From NCBI GenBank assembly GCA_002422545.1, contig DIWF01000021.1, positions 83,178 through 147,177 on the forward strand: 64,000 bases of DNA. The letters are read 5' to 3'. Position numbers and translations under genes: made by a program. Positions 1 through 8,221 of this stretch are shown here, piece by piece (within the stretch, counting starts at the first letter, position 1; every line of letters starts with the position of its first letter). This DNA comes from Firmicutes bacterium UBA6113 (lineage in GTDB: Bacteria; Bacillota; Clostridia; Tissierellales; Sedimentibacteraceae). The notes beneath the pieces were generated by a model. It was not told the DNA's origin. It did not search any database and saw only the letters and a program-made list of their open reading frames with translations.

Positions 1-140
1 TGATTCTTGACGGCAATCCTGTAATAACTCAAAAGTTAAGAGATGAAGGTTGTACGGTTTACACTTATAAAGGTCATGAAATGTCTTTCAGGGGAACCGG
101 CGGACCCACATGCCTTACATGCCCTATAACAAGAGAATAA
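1..140 (+). CDS. Arginine deiminase-superfamily enzyme, C-terminal end (partial)
   Basis: The reading frame is open from the window edge to a TAA at 138-140, giving the last 45 residues of a protein whose start lies outside. The end contains GGPTCLTCPITRE. A Cys in a GG-x-x-C context close to the C terminus is the nucleophile position in the guanidino-group-modifying superfamily (arginine deiminase, dimethylarginine hydrolase, amidinotransferases). Which member this is cannot be told from the fragment. The next gene starts 12 bases downstream and is RocB-like, so an arginine or guanidino-compound degradation unit is a reasonable inference. Confidence 0.6.
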   Translation, partial: ILDGNPVITQKLRDEGCTVYTYKGHEMSFRGTGGPTCLTCPITRE

Positions 141-151
141 CGGAGAATGCT

Positions 152-1816
152 ATGGATAATGTTGTTTTGTCTGGAATAGAAAAGGACATAAAAGAAATTC
201 TTTATTCATACATTAAGGCTCAAAGCTTTACTAATACTGAAAAGGAAATTGAAGCAGAAAATTTTTTTATAAATTATTTTTCATCAGTTCCTTATTTTAA
301 AAATACTGAAGGCTCCTACGGGAGATACAAAATTGAAAATGATGCCCTTAACCGTTCTGTTTGCTATGCTTTTTTAAAAGGAGAAGTAAATCACACAATA
401 GTGTTCATCCATCACAGCGATGTTGTGGGGGTAGAGGATTTCAAGCTGTTGAAGGATTTTGCCTTCAGTCCTGATGAACTAAGGGCTGAACTCTTAAAAA
501 TCAAAGATACATTAAGCGAAGATGCAAAAAAGGATCTTTCTGACGGAACATTCCTGTTCGGGCGGGGAGTATGCGATATGAAGGGCGGAGGGGCAATTCA
601 GATTGCTTTGATAAAGAAATACAGCGAACTTGAAAGCTTCAAAGGGAACATTGTTCTTATTGCTGTTCCTGACGAGGAAAATCTTTCGACCGGCATGAGG
701 GCAGCCGTAAAGTTTCTCGATGAACTTAAAGTTAAACATAATCTGAACTACAGGATAATGATAAATTCAGAGCCTCACCAGAGAAAGGATTTTTCCCAGG
801 GTATTTTTTCGGAAGGCTCTGTGGGAAAGGTTATGCCTTATGTATATGTGAGGGGAGTTCTGGCTCATGCAGGCAAAGCTTTTGAAGGACTTAATCCTCT
901 CAATGTAATGAGCAGCATTGTCAGAAAAACAGAGCTTAACATGGAATTGAGCGATGTTGTGGGAAACGAAGCTGCTCCTCCGCCAACGTGGCTTTATTTC
1001 AAGGACAGCAAGACAGCATATGATGTTTCAATGCCTTTGAGTGCCAAAGGGTGCTTCAGCATATTGACATTGAAACAAACTCCACAGAGCATTATGAAAA
1101 AATTAAAAAACATATATGTTGAAGCTTTTAATGAAGTTATAGAGGACATGAACTGCAATTACAAAAAATTTGCAGAATCAACAAGACTCAAAAATACAAG
1201 ATTGCCTTGGGAAACAATGGTTGTTAACTTCTCTGAGCTTTACAGGGAAGCAGAAACATCATATGGAGATGTTTTCAATAAAAAGTACGAAGAAAAAATT
1301 AAAAATCTTGAAACATTGTACAATAACAATGAGATTTCAATAATAGACTGCAACTTTCAGCTTGTTGATTTTGTGTATGGCTACATAGATGATTTGTCGC
1401 CGAGGATTGTTTACGGCCTCATACCGCCTTACTATCCTAATGTCTCAAATCTATATTTTGAAAATCTTGATGACACGTTTAAAGACATAAGTACAAAGTT
1501 AAACCAGTTTACTGAAAACCAGTTCAATCAGACATACACCAGGGAATACTTCTATACGGGAATTTCGGATTTGAGCTATACAAGCATGGACAACAGCAGC
1601 GAAGTGCTTGATGTATTAAAATCTTCCATGCCTCTTCTGAAAGAATTTTATGATATTCCGACTGATTCCGTAGAAAGAATTTCAATGCCCTGCATAAACA
1701 TAGGTCCATGGGGCAAAGATTTTCATAAGCTGACAGAAAGAGTTTCAACGGAAGATTTGTATATAAGAACACCTCAAATTATAAATCATGCAATTTCAAT
1801 AATATTAGGAAATTGA
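152..1816 (+). CDS. RocB-type M20 family peptidase
   Basis: The 554-residue protein resembles RocB, the arginine-utilisation M20 metallopeptidase relative, which is about 550-570 residues long. Metal-ligand motifs are visible in order: HHSD near residue 87, GRGVCDMKGG near 140 (bridging Asp) and PDEEN near 172 (Glu pair). An ATG at 110 lies in frame but inside the previous gene. The ATG at 152 has GGAG six bases upstream and is preferred. The gene follows an arginine-deiminase-superfamily enzyme closely, as expected for one operon. RocB's exact reaction is not established, so a role in releasing or processing arginine-type substrates is inference. Confidence 0.82.
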   Translation: MDNVVLSGIEKDIKEILYSYIKAQSFTNTEKEIEAENFFINYFSSVPYFKNTEGSYGRYKIENDALNRSVCYAFLKGEVNHTIVFIHHSDVVGVEDFKLLKDFAFSPDELRAELLKIKDTLSEDAKKDLSDGTFLFGRGVCDMKGGGAIQIALIKKYSELESFKGNIVLIAVPDEENLSTGMRAAVKFLDELKVKHNLNYRIMINSEPHQRKDFSQGIFSEGSVGKVMPYVYVRGVLAHAGKAFEGLNPLNVMSSIVRKTELNMELSDVVGNEAAPPPTWLYFKDSKTAYDVSMPLSAKGCFSILTLKQTPQSIMKKLKNIYVEAFNEVIEDMNCNYKKFAESTRLKNTRLPWETMVVNFSELYREAETSYGDVFNKKYEEKIKNLETLYNNNEISIIDCNFQLVDFVYGYIDDLSPRIVYGLIPPYYPNVSNLYFENLDDTFKDISTKLNQFTENQFNQTYTREYFYTGISDLSYTSMDNSSEVLDVLKSSMPLLKEFYDIPTDSVERISMPCINIGPWGKDFHKLTERVSTEDLYIRTPQIINHAISIILGN

Positions 1817-1938
1817 CAAAATTACAATAAATAAATCGCTATGCTTACTATATTTAAAAAAATTGTGAATGAAGAATTCTCAGGAACAGAAGTAATAAAG
1901 TTAAGCCTCTTGAATAAAGGGTTTCTTTTAGTTGCCAA

Positions 1939-1967
1939 TTGACAGTTTATGTAAATATTATTACAAT
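1939..1967 (+). promoter_or_regulatory. Sigma-A type promoter of the orphan gene at 2028
   Basis: TTGACA (1939-1944), a 17-base spacer, then TACAAT (1962-1967). This is close to consensus and lies 61 bases before the start codon of the next gene. Confidence 0.7.
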
Positions 1968-2027
1968 ATATTAATAAGTCAAAAAATAATTAATATCCGT
2001 GTGCGGAATAATTTGGGGGAGAATCAT

Positions 2028-2429
2028 ATGGAAACCAAGTTTCACTGTCAGAGCAATGCTGAGATTAAAATAGGCGGCAAATCATATGGAAATTTGTCAG
2101 CTCTTTTAAAAAGCCTTAAACTAAAAAAGTTGGGAAAACATTCATCTATTTATGTACAGAAGGAAGGATTCTTCAAGGTAACAGGCTATGTGGCTGAATA
2201 CAGCGAGCCTCTTCCATGCTTTGACGCATCAGATTATGCATTTGAAAACCGTTGCAGGAGTGAGTTATTTTTTGTTGATTCATACGAACGTGCAAAAGAG
2301 CTTTACAGGGATTTTGAAAATGGATGCAGGGATAAAGTAAATGTTAATGATATTGAAAGACTGAGTTTTGTCAGAAATGATCCGGCAGATAAGTCCTATA
2401 TCACGTATACTTATAATGAGAGGGAGTAG
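2028..2429 (+). CDS. Hypothetical protein, 133 aa
   Basis: I do not recognise this family. The 133-residue product has no signal peptide or membrane segment. It is mixed charged and aromatic and contains four cysteines spread through the chain (near residues 7, 61, 72 and 94). The start at ATG 2028 is chosen because GGGGGAG lies just upstream; an in-frame start at 1932 would overlap the promoter. The gene stands alone, with a consensus-like promoter before it and an intrinsic terminator about 40 bases after it, so it is probably a single-gene transcript. Confidence 0.65.
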   Translation: METKFHCQSNAEIKIGGKSYGNLSALLKSLKLKKLGKHSSIYVQKEGFFKVTGYVAEYSEPLPCFDASDYAFENRCRSELFFVDSYERAKELYRDFENGCRDKVNVNDIERLSFVRNDPADKSYITYTYNERE

Positions 2430-2468
2430 TTGCGAGGAGATAAATGGGATTAAATAAATAGATGACAG

Positions 2469-2508
2469 GACCGTCAGCTGAGATTAATTTTTAGCTGCGG
2501 TCTTTTTA
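2469..2508 (+). terminator. Intrinsic terminator after the 133-aa orphan gene
   Basis: GACCG-t-CAGCT pairs with AGCTG-CGGTC (ten pairs, one bulged T), followed by CTTTTTATTTT. Confidence 0.8.
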
Positions 2509-2531
2509 TTTTAATTACGGACAAATATAAA

Positions 2532-2583
2532 TCAGCCTGGAAGCTTTGTGAATATTGACAATATTTTAGGCTGACTTTTTTTA
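2532..2583 (+). terminator. Second hairpin with T-run
   Basis: TCAGCCT at 2532-2538 pairs with AGGCTGA at 2568-2574, followed by seven T residues. A smaller AATATT/AATATT pairing lies in the loop. It is probably a back-up terminator. Confidence 0.55.
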
Positions 2584-2828
2584 ATCTGTCATTTAGTTAA
2601 GTAAATTAATATAATGCATATAAAAGTTAAAAAAATATCGAAATATGTCAAATTGTTGTCTTTATCTTAAATAAATTTATTAGACGGCTTAATATTGAAA
2701 TGTAATTCATGAATAAATATGAGCCGGTTCAGTGAATGACGTACTGAAATAGAACAAAATAATTTAATCGAACGAATAATAAAACGTATAAATAATAAAA
2801 ATATATTTTAAATTTTATTGTTAAATGA
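2584..2828. other. AT-rich gap with nothing recognised
   Basis: Between the tandem terminators and the promoter at 2829 I see no ORF with a ribosome binding site, no RNA gene and no clear repeat. Confidence 0.5.
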
Positions 2829-2857
2829 TTGACAATAATACCTATAGGTGTTAATAT
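2829..2857 (+). promoter_or_regulatory. Promoter of the flavin reductase gene with an 18-bp inverted repeat in its spacer
   Basis: TTGACA (2829-2834), a 17-base spacer, then TAATAT (2852-2857). The spacer holds the perfect palindrome ACCTATAGGT (2840-2849). It extends to an 18-bp inverted repeat at 2836-2853 with a single mismatched pair. The position is typical of a repressor operator. Which regulator binds is unknown. Confidence 0.65.
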
Positions 2858-2926
2858 TTAGGCAATGTTATAATTTGGCAGTTTTGGCTGAAATGAAATA
2901 TTATTGGCCATTACTATATAAGAATT

Positions 2927-2960
2927 TATTGAAGCTATATGTCTTGGGAAAGCTTCAATA
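2927..2960 (+). other. Hairpin in the 5' leader of the reductase mRNA
   Basis: TATTGAAGCT (2927-2936) pairs with AGCTTCAATA (2951-2960), ten perfect pairs around a 14-base loop. There is no T-run. It lies about 23 bases before the ribosome binding site and may stabilise or control the transcript. Confidence 0.5.
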
Positions 2961-2997
2961 GAATTTAAACATAAAATATATTGGAGGAAGGGTTAAA

Positions 2998-4938
2998 ATG
3001 AAAAAGGCATTTAAGGTTGTATCTTTAATTCTTGTTTTGTGCATGATGTTTTCCATGGCAGCTTGTGCACCAAAAACAAGCGATACTACAACACAAGAGC
3101 AAACTGAGGAACAAAAACAAGAGGTGAATATCACTCCTATGAAAGCAGGAGAGTATGTTGTTGATGTTACTGGTATGCATCCGATGAAAGTAAAGGTAAC
3201 ATTAAGCGAAAAGGCTATTGAAGCAGTTGATGTGGTATCACACAGCGAAACTCAAGGGGTTTCTGATGCTGCGTTAAAAGAGATACCAGCTAAAATTGTA
3301 GAAAAGCAAAGCATAGGTATTGATGCTGTTTCAGGAGCTACAAGAACAAGCAGCGCCATAATCGAAGCCGCTACTAAAGCTATTGAACTGGCAGGCGGAG
3401 TTGTTGCCGAGTTTGATATTGTGGAAGCTGCAGCAGAGACAGGTGATGATTCAAGACCGCCGATGGGAACCAAGGATTTGCCGTCGGAATGGGATATGAC
3501 TTATGACGTAGTGGTTATCGGTGGAGGATTTGCAGGATTATCAGCTGCTTACAATGCATCCACTCAAGGTGCAAGCACACTGCTTATAGATAAAATGCCG
3601 GTATTGGGCGGAAACTCACAAATAAACGGCGGCGTTTATGCTTCTTATACAAGTAAGATAGCAGATGAGCTTTATACTAAGCTTGGCCTTCAACCAGATA
3701 CAGCTGAAAAACATATTGAAGATACCATTAAGGGCGGAGACTATATGGGTGATATAAAGCTTGTTAAAAACTTTGTATATGGTTCACCTGTAATGCTGAA
3801 CATGCTGTTAGATAACGGACTTCAGGTGCGTGAATCTATTACCAGACCAGGCGGACACTATGGCTATCGTACATATACTACAATTAACGGTATAGGAGCA
3901 GATATTGTAACTGTTCAGAAGAAAATGCTTGAGAAAACATCAACTGAAGTTATGCTGAACACCAAGATGACTCAGATATACAGAGAGACAACAGGCGATC
4001 AAAGAGTAATAGGTATTAAAATTGAAACAAAAGACGGCATTAAAAACGTTAAGGCAGAAAAAGGTGTTATCCTTACAACAGGCGGATTCAGCGGCAACGT
4101 TGAAATGCGTTCAAAACACGTGCCTGCCCTCACCGCTGATCTACCTACTACAAACCATGTGGGAGCAACAGGAGAAGGTATAATAATGGCGCAGGAGGTT
4201 GGAGCAAACACTACACAAATGTCTTACATTCAGCTGTACCCATTTGCAAATCCAAACAACGGAGTATTGGATGCATACGCTGTTATTCCTTTCAGTGGTC
4301 CAAGTTCAGGAATAGTTTATGTTGATGTAAATGGGAAGAGATATGTAAACGAAGGTGAAAGACGTGACGTATGCTCAAGAGCAGCGCAGGAAAGCGGAGG
4401 ATTCCCAACATTCTCAATTTTCGGACAGGATATAGTTGATAAGGCAGGATTTATTACTGAGTCACAGCTTCAAAGCGGAATGGAAGCAGAACGTATATTC
4501 AAAGCAGATACTTTGGAAGAACTTGCTGAAATAATCAATGCTCATCAATACAAGGAACAATCAATCAACATGAGCGGTGAAACACTAAAAGCTACTATTG
4601 ATACTCACAACGGATATATTGATGCAGGTAAGGACCCTGACTTTGGAAAAGTTATAGACAAAGGCGTAATGCTGAAAACAGATAAAGGTCCATACTATGC
4701 AATTCCTCAGTGGCCATCAGTTCACCATACAATGGGAGGACTTACAATAACAGAAAGAACAGAAGTGCAGGATATATGGGGCAAGGTAATACCTGGTCTT
4801 TATGCGGCAGGAGAAGTTACCGGAGGTGTACACGGAACTAACAGACTTGGATCTAATGCCATTCCAGATGCTATGGTTCACGGATACATTGCAGGTGAAG
4901 TTGCAGTAACAGGAAATGTTCCTGATTTTGTTAAGTAA
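2998..4938 (+). CDS. Secreted FMN/FAD-dependent reductase lipoprotein (fumarate/urocanate reductase-like)
   Basis: The 646-residue protein begins with a lipoprotein signal ending in SMAAC, with lipidated Cys23. An FMN-binding domain (about 45-135) carries SGAT, with Thr115 the expected site of covalent FMN attachment by an ApbE-type transferase. A flavocytochrome-c-like FAD domain follows, with a GGGFAGLSAA dinucleotide motif near 175 and GEVTGGVHGTNRLGSNA near the C terminus. There is no haem-binding CXXCH stretch, so electrons presumably arrive through the FMN domain. Known relatives reduce fumarate, urocanate or similar alkenes as extracytoplasmic electron acceptors; the substrate here cannot be read from the sequence. 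Start ATG 2998 has GGAGGAAGGG upstream. A single-gene unit between a palindrome-bearing promoter and a terminator. Confidence 0.88.
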   Translation: MKKAFKVVSLILVLCMMFSMAACAPKTSDTTTQEQTEEQKQEVNITPMKAGEYVVDVTGMHPMKVKVTLSEKAIEAVDVVSHSETQGVSDAALKEIPAKIVEKQSIGIDAVSGATRTSSAIIEAATKAIELAGGVVAEFDIVEAAAETGDDSRPPMGTKDLPSEWDMTYDVVVIGGGFAGLSAAYNASTQGASTLLIDKMPVLGGNSQINGGVYASYTSKIADELYTKLGLQPDTAEKHIEDTIKGGDYMGDIKLVKNFVYGSPVMLNMLLDNGLQVRESITRPGGHYGYRTYTTINGIGADIVTVQKKMLEKTSTEVMLNTKMTQIYRETTGDQRVIGIKIETKDGIKNVKAEKGVILTTGGFSGNVEMRSKHVPALTADLPTTNHVGATGEGIIMAQEVGANTTQMSYIQLYPFANPNNGVLDAYAVIPFSGPSSGIVYVDVNGKRYVNEGERRDVCSRAAQESGGFPTFSIFGQDIVDKAGFITESQLQSGMEAERIFKADTLEELAEIINAHQYKEQSINMSGETLKATIDTHNGYIDAGKDPDFGKVIDKGVMLKTDKGPYYAIPQWPSVHHTMGGLTITERTEVQDIWGKVIPGLYAAGEVTGGVHGTNRLGSNAIPDAMVHGYIAGEVAVTGNVPDFVK

Positions 4939-4980
4939 TATTGGTTTGAAAAATTTAAGATAGACAGACAGGAAATATAA

Positions 4981-5023
4981 AAGCGGCAATTTATGTTTAA
5001 ATAATAAATTGTCGCTTGTTATT
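4981..5023. terminator. Terminator between convergent genes
   Basis: AAGCGGCAATTTAT pairs with ATAAATTGTCGCTT (one G-T pair). It lies between the reductase gene and the convergent hflC, so it may serve both. The T-run on the + side is weak. Confidence 0.55.
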
Positions 5024-5034
5024 TGATGATTACC

Positions 5035-5940
5035 TTATTCCAATGCACCGTTTAAAACTCTTACAATGTAGCTGTCTGCGGGAAGGAATATTGTTTTGTC
5101 ACCTTTCATGGTTGTTTTCAAAGCTTCAAGGCTGCGGATGAATTCATAGTAGTTTGCCCTGTCTTCTGTTGAGTATGCATCTGCTATAATTTTCATGTAT
5201 TCGCCTTCGCCTTCACCCTTGAGCTCTTCTGCTGTTGCTTCTGCTTTTGACAGAAGTATTCCAACTTCCTTGTCGGTTTCATTGACAACCTTGCTTGCTT
5301 CCAGATTTCCATCTGCCCTGTAGCTTTCAGCCATTTGCGTTCTTTCAGAAACCATTCTGTTGTATACAGCAGCTTCGTTGTCTGAAGGAAGGTCAAGTCT
5401 TTTTATTTCAACGGCAATTGTTGAAACTCCGTAATTTTTAAGCTGTGCATTTACTATTTCAGTGATTTTTACGTTGACGTAGTCGATGCTTCCTTTGTCT
5501 GAGTTTATAATATCAGCTTGATTCATTGTTCCTAGCGTGTTTTTAACTGCACTGTAAACAACTGCATCAATACGGTTTTCCATTTCAGTAATTCTTGACA
5601 CTGTCTTCATGAATGTATAAGGGTCGTCAATCCTCCACACTGCAAAGTTGTCAACAACCAATGTCTTCTTGTCTCCTGTGAGGACTTCTGAAGGAGGTAT
5701 GTCGTACATCATTCTGTACTGTGGAATTGTTTCCACCTTATCAAGCATTGGAACCTTGAAATGAATTCCTGCTGTGTCCTGTATCTTTACAAATTTTGAA
5801 AATCTTGTAATATATGCATATTCATTTTCACGGACAATGTATGCAGTGTTTGTAACTGCAACCAATACTAAAATTAAAATGAACAATTTGAGGATGGTGC
5901 CAAGGCTGCTTTTCTTTTTAGGTTCGTTAGTTTCCTGCAT
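5035..5940 (-). CDS. hflC: HflC, SPFH-domain membrane protein
   Basis: The 301-residue protein has a short charged N terminus, one membrane segment (about 13-33), then an SPFH/prohibitin domain (ENEYAYITRFSKFVKIQDTAGIHFKVP). A coiled-coil-like region rich in E, A and K follows (about 190-265). HflC pairs with HflK to form a membrane complex that modulates the FtsH protease in better studied bacteria. Its start overlaps the hflK stop codon (TAATG), which implies translational coupling. The hflK-hflC order is the standard one. Confidence 0.92.
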   Translation of the reverse strand: MQETNEPKKKSSLGTILKLFILILVLVAVTNTAYIVRENEYAYITRFSKFVKIQDTAGIHFKVPMLDKVETIPQYRMMYDIPPSEVLTGDKKTLVVDNFAVWRIDDPYTFMKTVSRITEMENRIDAVVYSAVKNTLGTMNQADIINSDKGSIDYVNVKITEIVNAQLKNYGVSTIAVEIKRLDLPSDNEAAVYNRMVSERTQMAESYRADGNLEASKVVNETDKEVGILLSKAEATAEELKGEGEGEYMKIIADAYSTEDRANYYEFIRSLEALKTTMKGDKTIFLPADSYIVRVLNGALE

Positions 5941-7001
5941 TAGTTTGCACCTCCAGTGGTTGTAGTTTCTGTATCTGTGGTGAAGCTTTTCAACGGAAGC
6001 ATTTTTTCAACTCCGCCTTCAGTGGAATCAACATAAACTGTAACTCCTGGCAATATTTCTTCAATTGTTTCCAGATACATTCTTGTCTTGGTAATATTTT
6101 TATTTTTTGCATATTCGGTGTACATGGCGTTGAATTTTGCAACATCACCTCTTGCTGCGTTGATTCTAGATTCCTTGTACGCTTCCGCATCACGGATAAG
6201 CTTATCGGCGCGGCTTTCTGCTGCAGGCAGTGTCTTGTTTTTATATGCCAAGGCTTCGTTTATCCTTGTTTCTTTTTCCTGCTTTGCTGTTTCAACGTCC
6301 TTGAATGCAGCTATAACTTCTGATGTCGGAGGCTGGCTGTCCTGGATTTTTACGTCCAGCACCTGTACTCCCAAATCATAATTTCCAAGTTTGTTCACTA
6401 TCTTTTCTTTGATTTCTGCTTGGATTATTGATTTTTCAGTAGTAAGAACGCCGTCCACATTCTTGGAACCTATTATGCTTCTTGCTGATGACTGCGAAAT
6501 CATCTTCAGAGTTTGTGAAGGTTCGTCGGAATTGTACAAAAACTTAACTGGATCAGAAATTTTCCACTCAATGAAGAAGTCAATGTTTACAATGTTGAAA
6601 TCTCCTGTTATCATTTTTGCTTCATCAGGCACCGAGGTATTATCTGAGTAGCCTTGACTCTCGCTGCCGCTCTTGTAACCAATCTGCAATTTTTGAGTTC
6701 TGTTTACTTCAACCTTTGTTACTCCCTGTATTGGATATGGCAGCTTGAAGTGCAGACCTGCAGTTTCGACGCTTGTCACCTTACCTAGAGTTGTGACAAC
6801 GGCTTGTTCTGTTTCTTCAACAGTGTACTGGCATGACAGTATTGCATATACAGCAACAATTACCAGCGGCAAGACCAACAGAGTCTTACCATGGAATTTG
6901 CGTCTTGGTTTTTTTTCTTTGAATTCGGGATTTTCAAATCCCTTTTCCTTTTGCTTTTGTAAAAAGCTCTGCAATTTAAAAAGCAATTCTCTGTAATCCA
7001 T
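5940..7001 (-). CDS. hflK: HflK, SPFH-domain membrane protein
   Basis: The 353-residue protein has a basic N-terminal tail (about 1-38) and one membrane segment (about 40-60). It then has an SPFH domain starting at EETEQAVVTTLGKV, and an alanine/glutamate-rich helical part toward the C terminus. It partners HflC, whose gene overlaps its stop codon by one base. The start ATG at 6999-7001 has GGGGGA just upstream on the minus strand. A promoter at 7114-7142 probably drives both genes. The role in regulating FtsH-type proteolysis is from family knowledge. Confidence 0.92.
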   Translation of the reverse strand: MDYRELLFKLQSFLQKQKEKGFENPEFKEKKPRRKFHGKTLLVLPLVIVAVYAILSCQYTVEETEQAVVTTLGKVTSVETAGLHFKLPYPIQGVTKVEVNRTQKLQIGYKSGSESQGYSDNTSVPDEAKMITGDFNIVNIDFFIEWKISDPVKFLYNSDEPSQTLKMISQSSARSIIGSKNVDGVLTTEKSIIQAEIKEKIVNKLGNYDLGVQVLDVKIQDSQPPTSEVIAAFKDVETAKQEKETRINEALAYKNKTLPAAESRADKLIRDAEAYKESRINAARGDVAKFNAMYTEYAKNKNITKTRMYLETIEEILPGVTVYVDSTEGGVEKMLPLKSFTTDTETTTTGGAN

Positions 7002-7113
7002 AGTTCCCCCTTAAAACGGTTTCCCAATAATGCAATTTTCAATGGATTTGACAATAATTTTAACCAAATCAGTAAATCCTGATGAAGTTTATTTACATAG
7101 TATTGGTATTTGA

Positions 7114-7142
7114 ATTATATCATAAAAATCATATATATCCAA
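7114..7142 (-). promoter_or_regulatory. Promoter of hflKC
   Basis: Read on the minus strand: TTGGAT (7142-7137), a 17-base spacer, then TATAAT (7119-7114), about 113 bases before the hflK start codon. Confidence 0.6.
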
Positions 7143-7153
7143 GGAATTATTAT

Positions 7154-7169
7154 AAAACTCCGGAGTTTT
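7154..7169. promoter_or_regulatory. 16-bp perfect palindrome upstream of the hflKC promoter
   Basis: AAAACTCCGGAGTTTT is its own reverse complement and lies 11 bases upstream of the hflKC -35 box. It could be an operator or the remnant of a small hairpin. No regulator is identified. Confidence 0.35.
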
Positions 7170-7414
7170 GTAGTCCCAGGAATTAAATTGCCAGTGAACT
7201 ACCGCCATTTTTATTGTTAAAAAATATAGTACATAATAATACAACAACTTGTTGCAAAACGTCACTAAACCATATATAATTTTGACGTTATGTCAGAAAA
7301 AGACCAATATTTTTTCGTAGTGTAAGTACGGCTTGAGAACGTCTTAAAAAAACATTGCAATTCTCAGGGAAGTTGTTAAAATGTAACATAGATAATTATA
7401 ATACGAGGCAGATG
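7170..7414. other. hflK-proB divergent intergenic region
   Basis: This region holds a weak candidate proBA promoter on the + strand: TTGACG (7282-7287), 17 bases, CAATAT (7305-7310). I see no terminator, riboswitch or ORF with a ribosome binding site. Confidence 0.4.
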
Positions 7415-8221
7415 ATGGAAATTAATAAAACTATAGATAAAAGACATAAAAGAATAGTTGTAAAGGTGGGAAGCTCAACCCTCACTCATGACACGGGCAA
7501 GTTAAATCTTAGAATGATGGACAAGATTGCAATGGTGTTGAGCGACGTTAAGAATGAAGGCACAGATGTGGTTCTTGTAACTTCAGCAGCAGTTGCAGCC
7601 GGTGTTTCAAAACTGGGCCTTAAGGAAAGGCCAAAGACAACAAAAGAAAAGCAAGCAGCAGCATCTGTGGGACAATGTGAGCTCATGTTTGCCTACGATA
7701 AAGTTTTTTCACAATACAACCAGACGGTTTCACAGCTTCTTTTGACAAGGGATATAACTGAGAATCCACTGCTTAAGGAGAATGTAACCAATACATTTGA
7801 AACATTGTTCACATACAATGTTATTCCTATTGTAAATGAAAATGACAGCGTGGCAATCGAAGAACTTGTATACGGAGACAACGACACATTGTCGGCTGTT
7901 ACGGCAAAGCTTGTGTGTGCAGATTTGCTCATTATATTAAGTGACATTGATGGATTGTATGACAGCAATCCTCAAAACAATCCTGATGCAAAATTAATCC
8001 CGGTTGTAAGGGAAATTACTGAGGAAATTGAAAGCGTTGCAGGTGGTTCGCAAAGTTCAGTAGGGACAGGCGGCATGGCAACAAAGATTGCAGCAGCAAA
8101 GATAGCTGTTGCAAGCGGCATTGATATGGCAATAGTAAACGGCAAAAGTCCGGAACTGATATATGACGTGCTTGATGGAAAGGCTGTGGGAACATTATTT
8201 CTAAAGAAAGAAGGTAAGTAA
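7415..8221 (+). CDS. proB: Glutamate 5-kinase, short form
   Basis: ProB phosphorylates the gamma-carboxyl of glutamate in the first step of proline synthesis. The 268-residue protein is an amino-acid-kinase fold with VVKVGSSTLT at the N terminus, the SAAVAAGV glycine/alanine loop, VNENDSVAIEELVYGDNDTLSA, and a late GTGGMATKI segment. It ends where the kinase domain ends, so it lacks the C-terminal PUA domain of E. coli ProB; other bacteria have such short forms. Start: the frame opens from a TTG at 7355, but GAGG at 7404-7407 points to the ATG pair at 7412/7415. The stop codon abuts the proA start, so the two are coupled. Confidence 0.92.
   Translation: MEINKTIDKRHKRIVVKVGSSTLTHDTGKLNLRMMDKIAMVLSDVKNEGTDVVLVTSAAVAAGVSKLGLKERPKTTKEKQAAASVGQCELMFAYDKVFSQYNQTVSQLLLTRDITENPLLKENVTNTFETLFTYNVIPIVNENDSVAIEELVYGDNDTLSAVTAKLVCADLLIILSDIDGLYDSNPQNNPDAKLIPVVREITEEIESVAGGSQSSVGTGGMATKIAAAKIAVASGIDMAIVNGKSPELIYDVLDGKAVGTLFLKKEGK

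Noticed and set aside
110..151. Longer RocB start at ATG 110
   Set aside because: It overlaps the upstream gene and lacks a ribosome binding site. ATG 152 has GGAG with good spacing.
2870..2895. Sigma-54 promoter at TTGGCAGTTTTGGCT
   Set aside because: The GG and GC elements are 8 bases apart, not the required 10.
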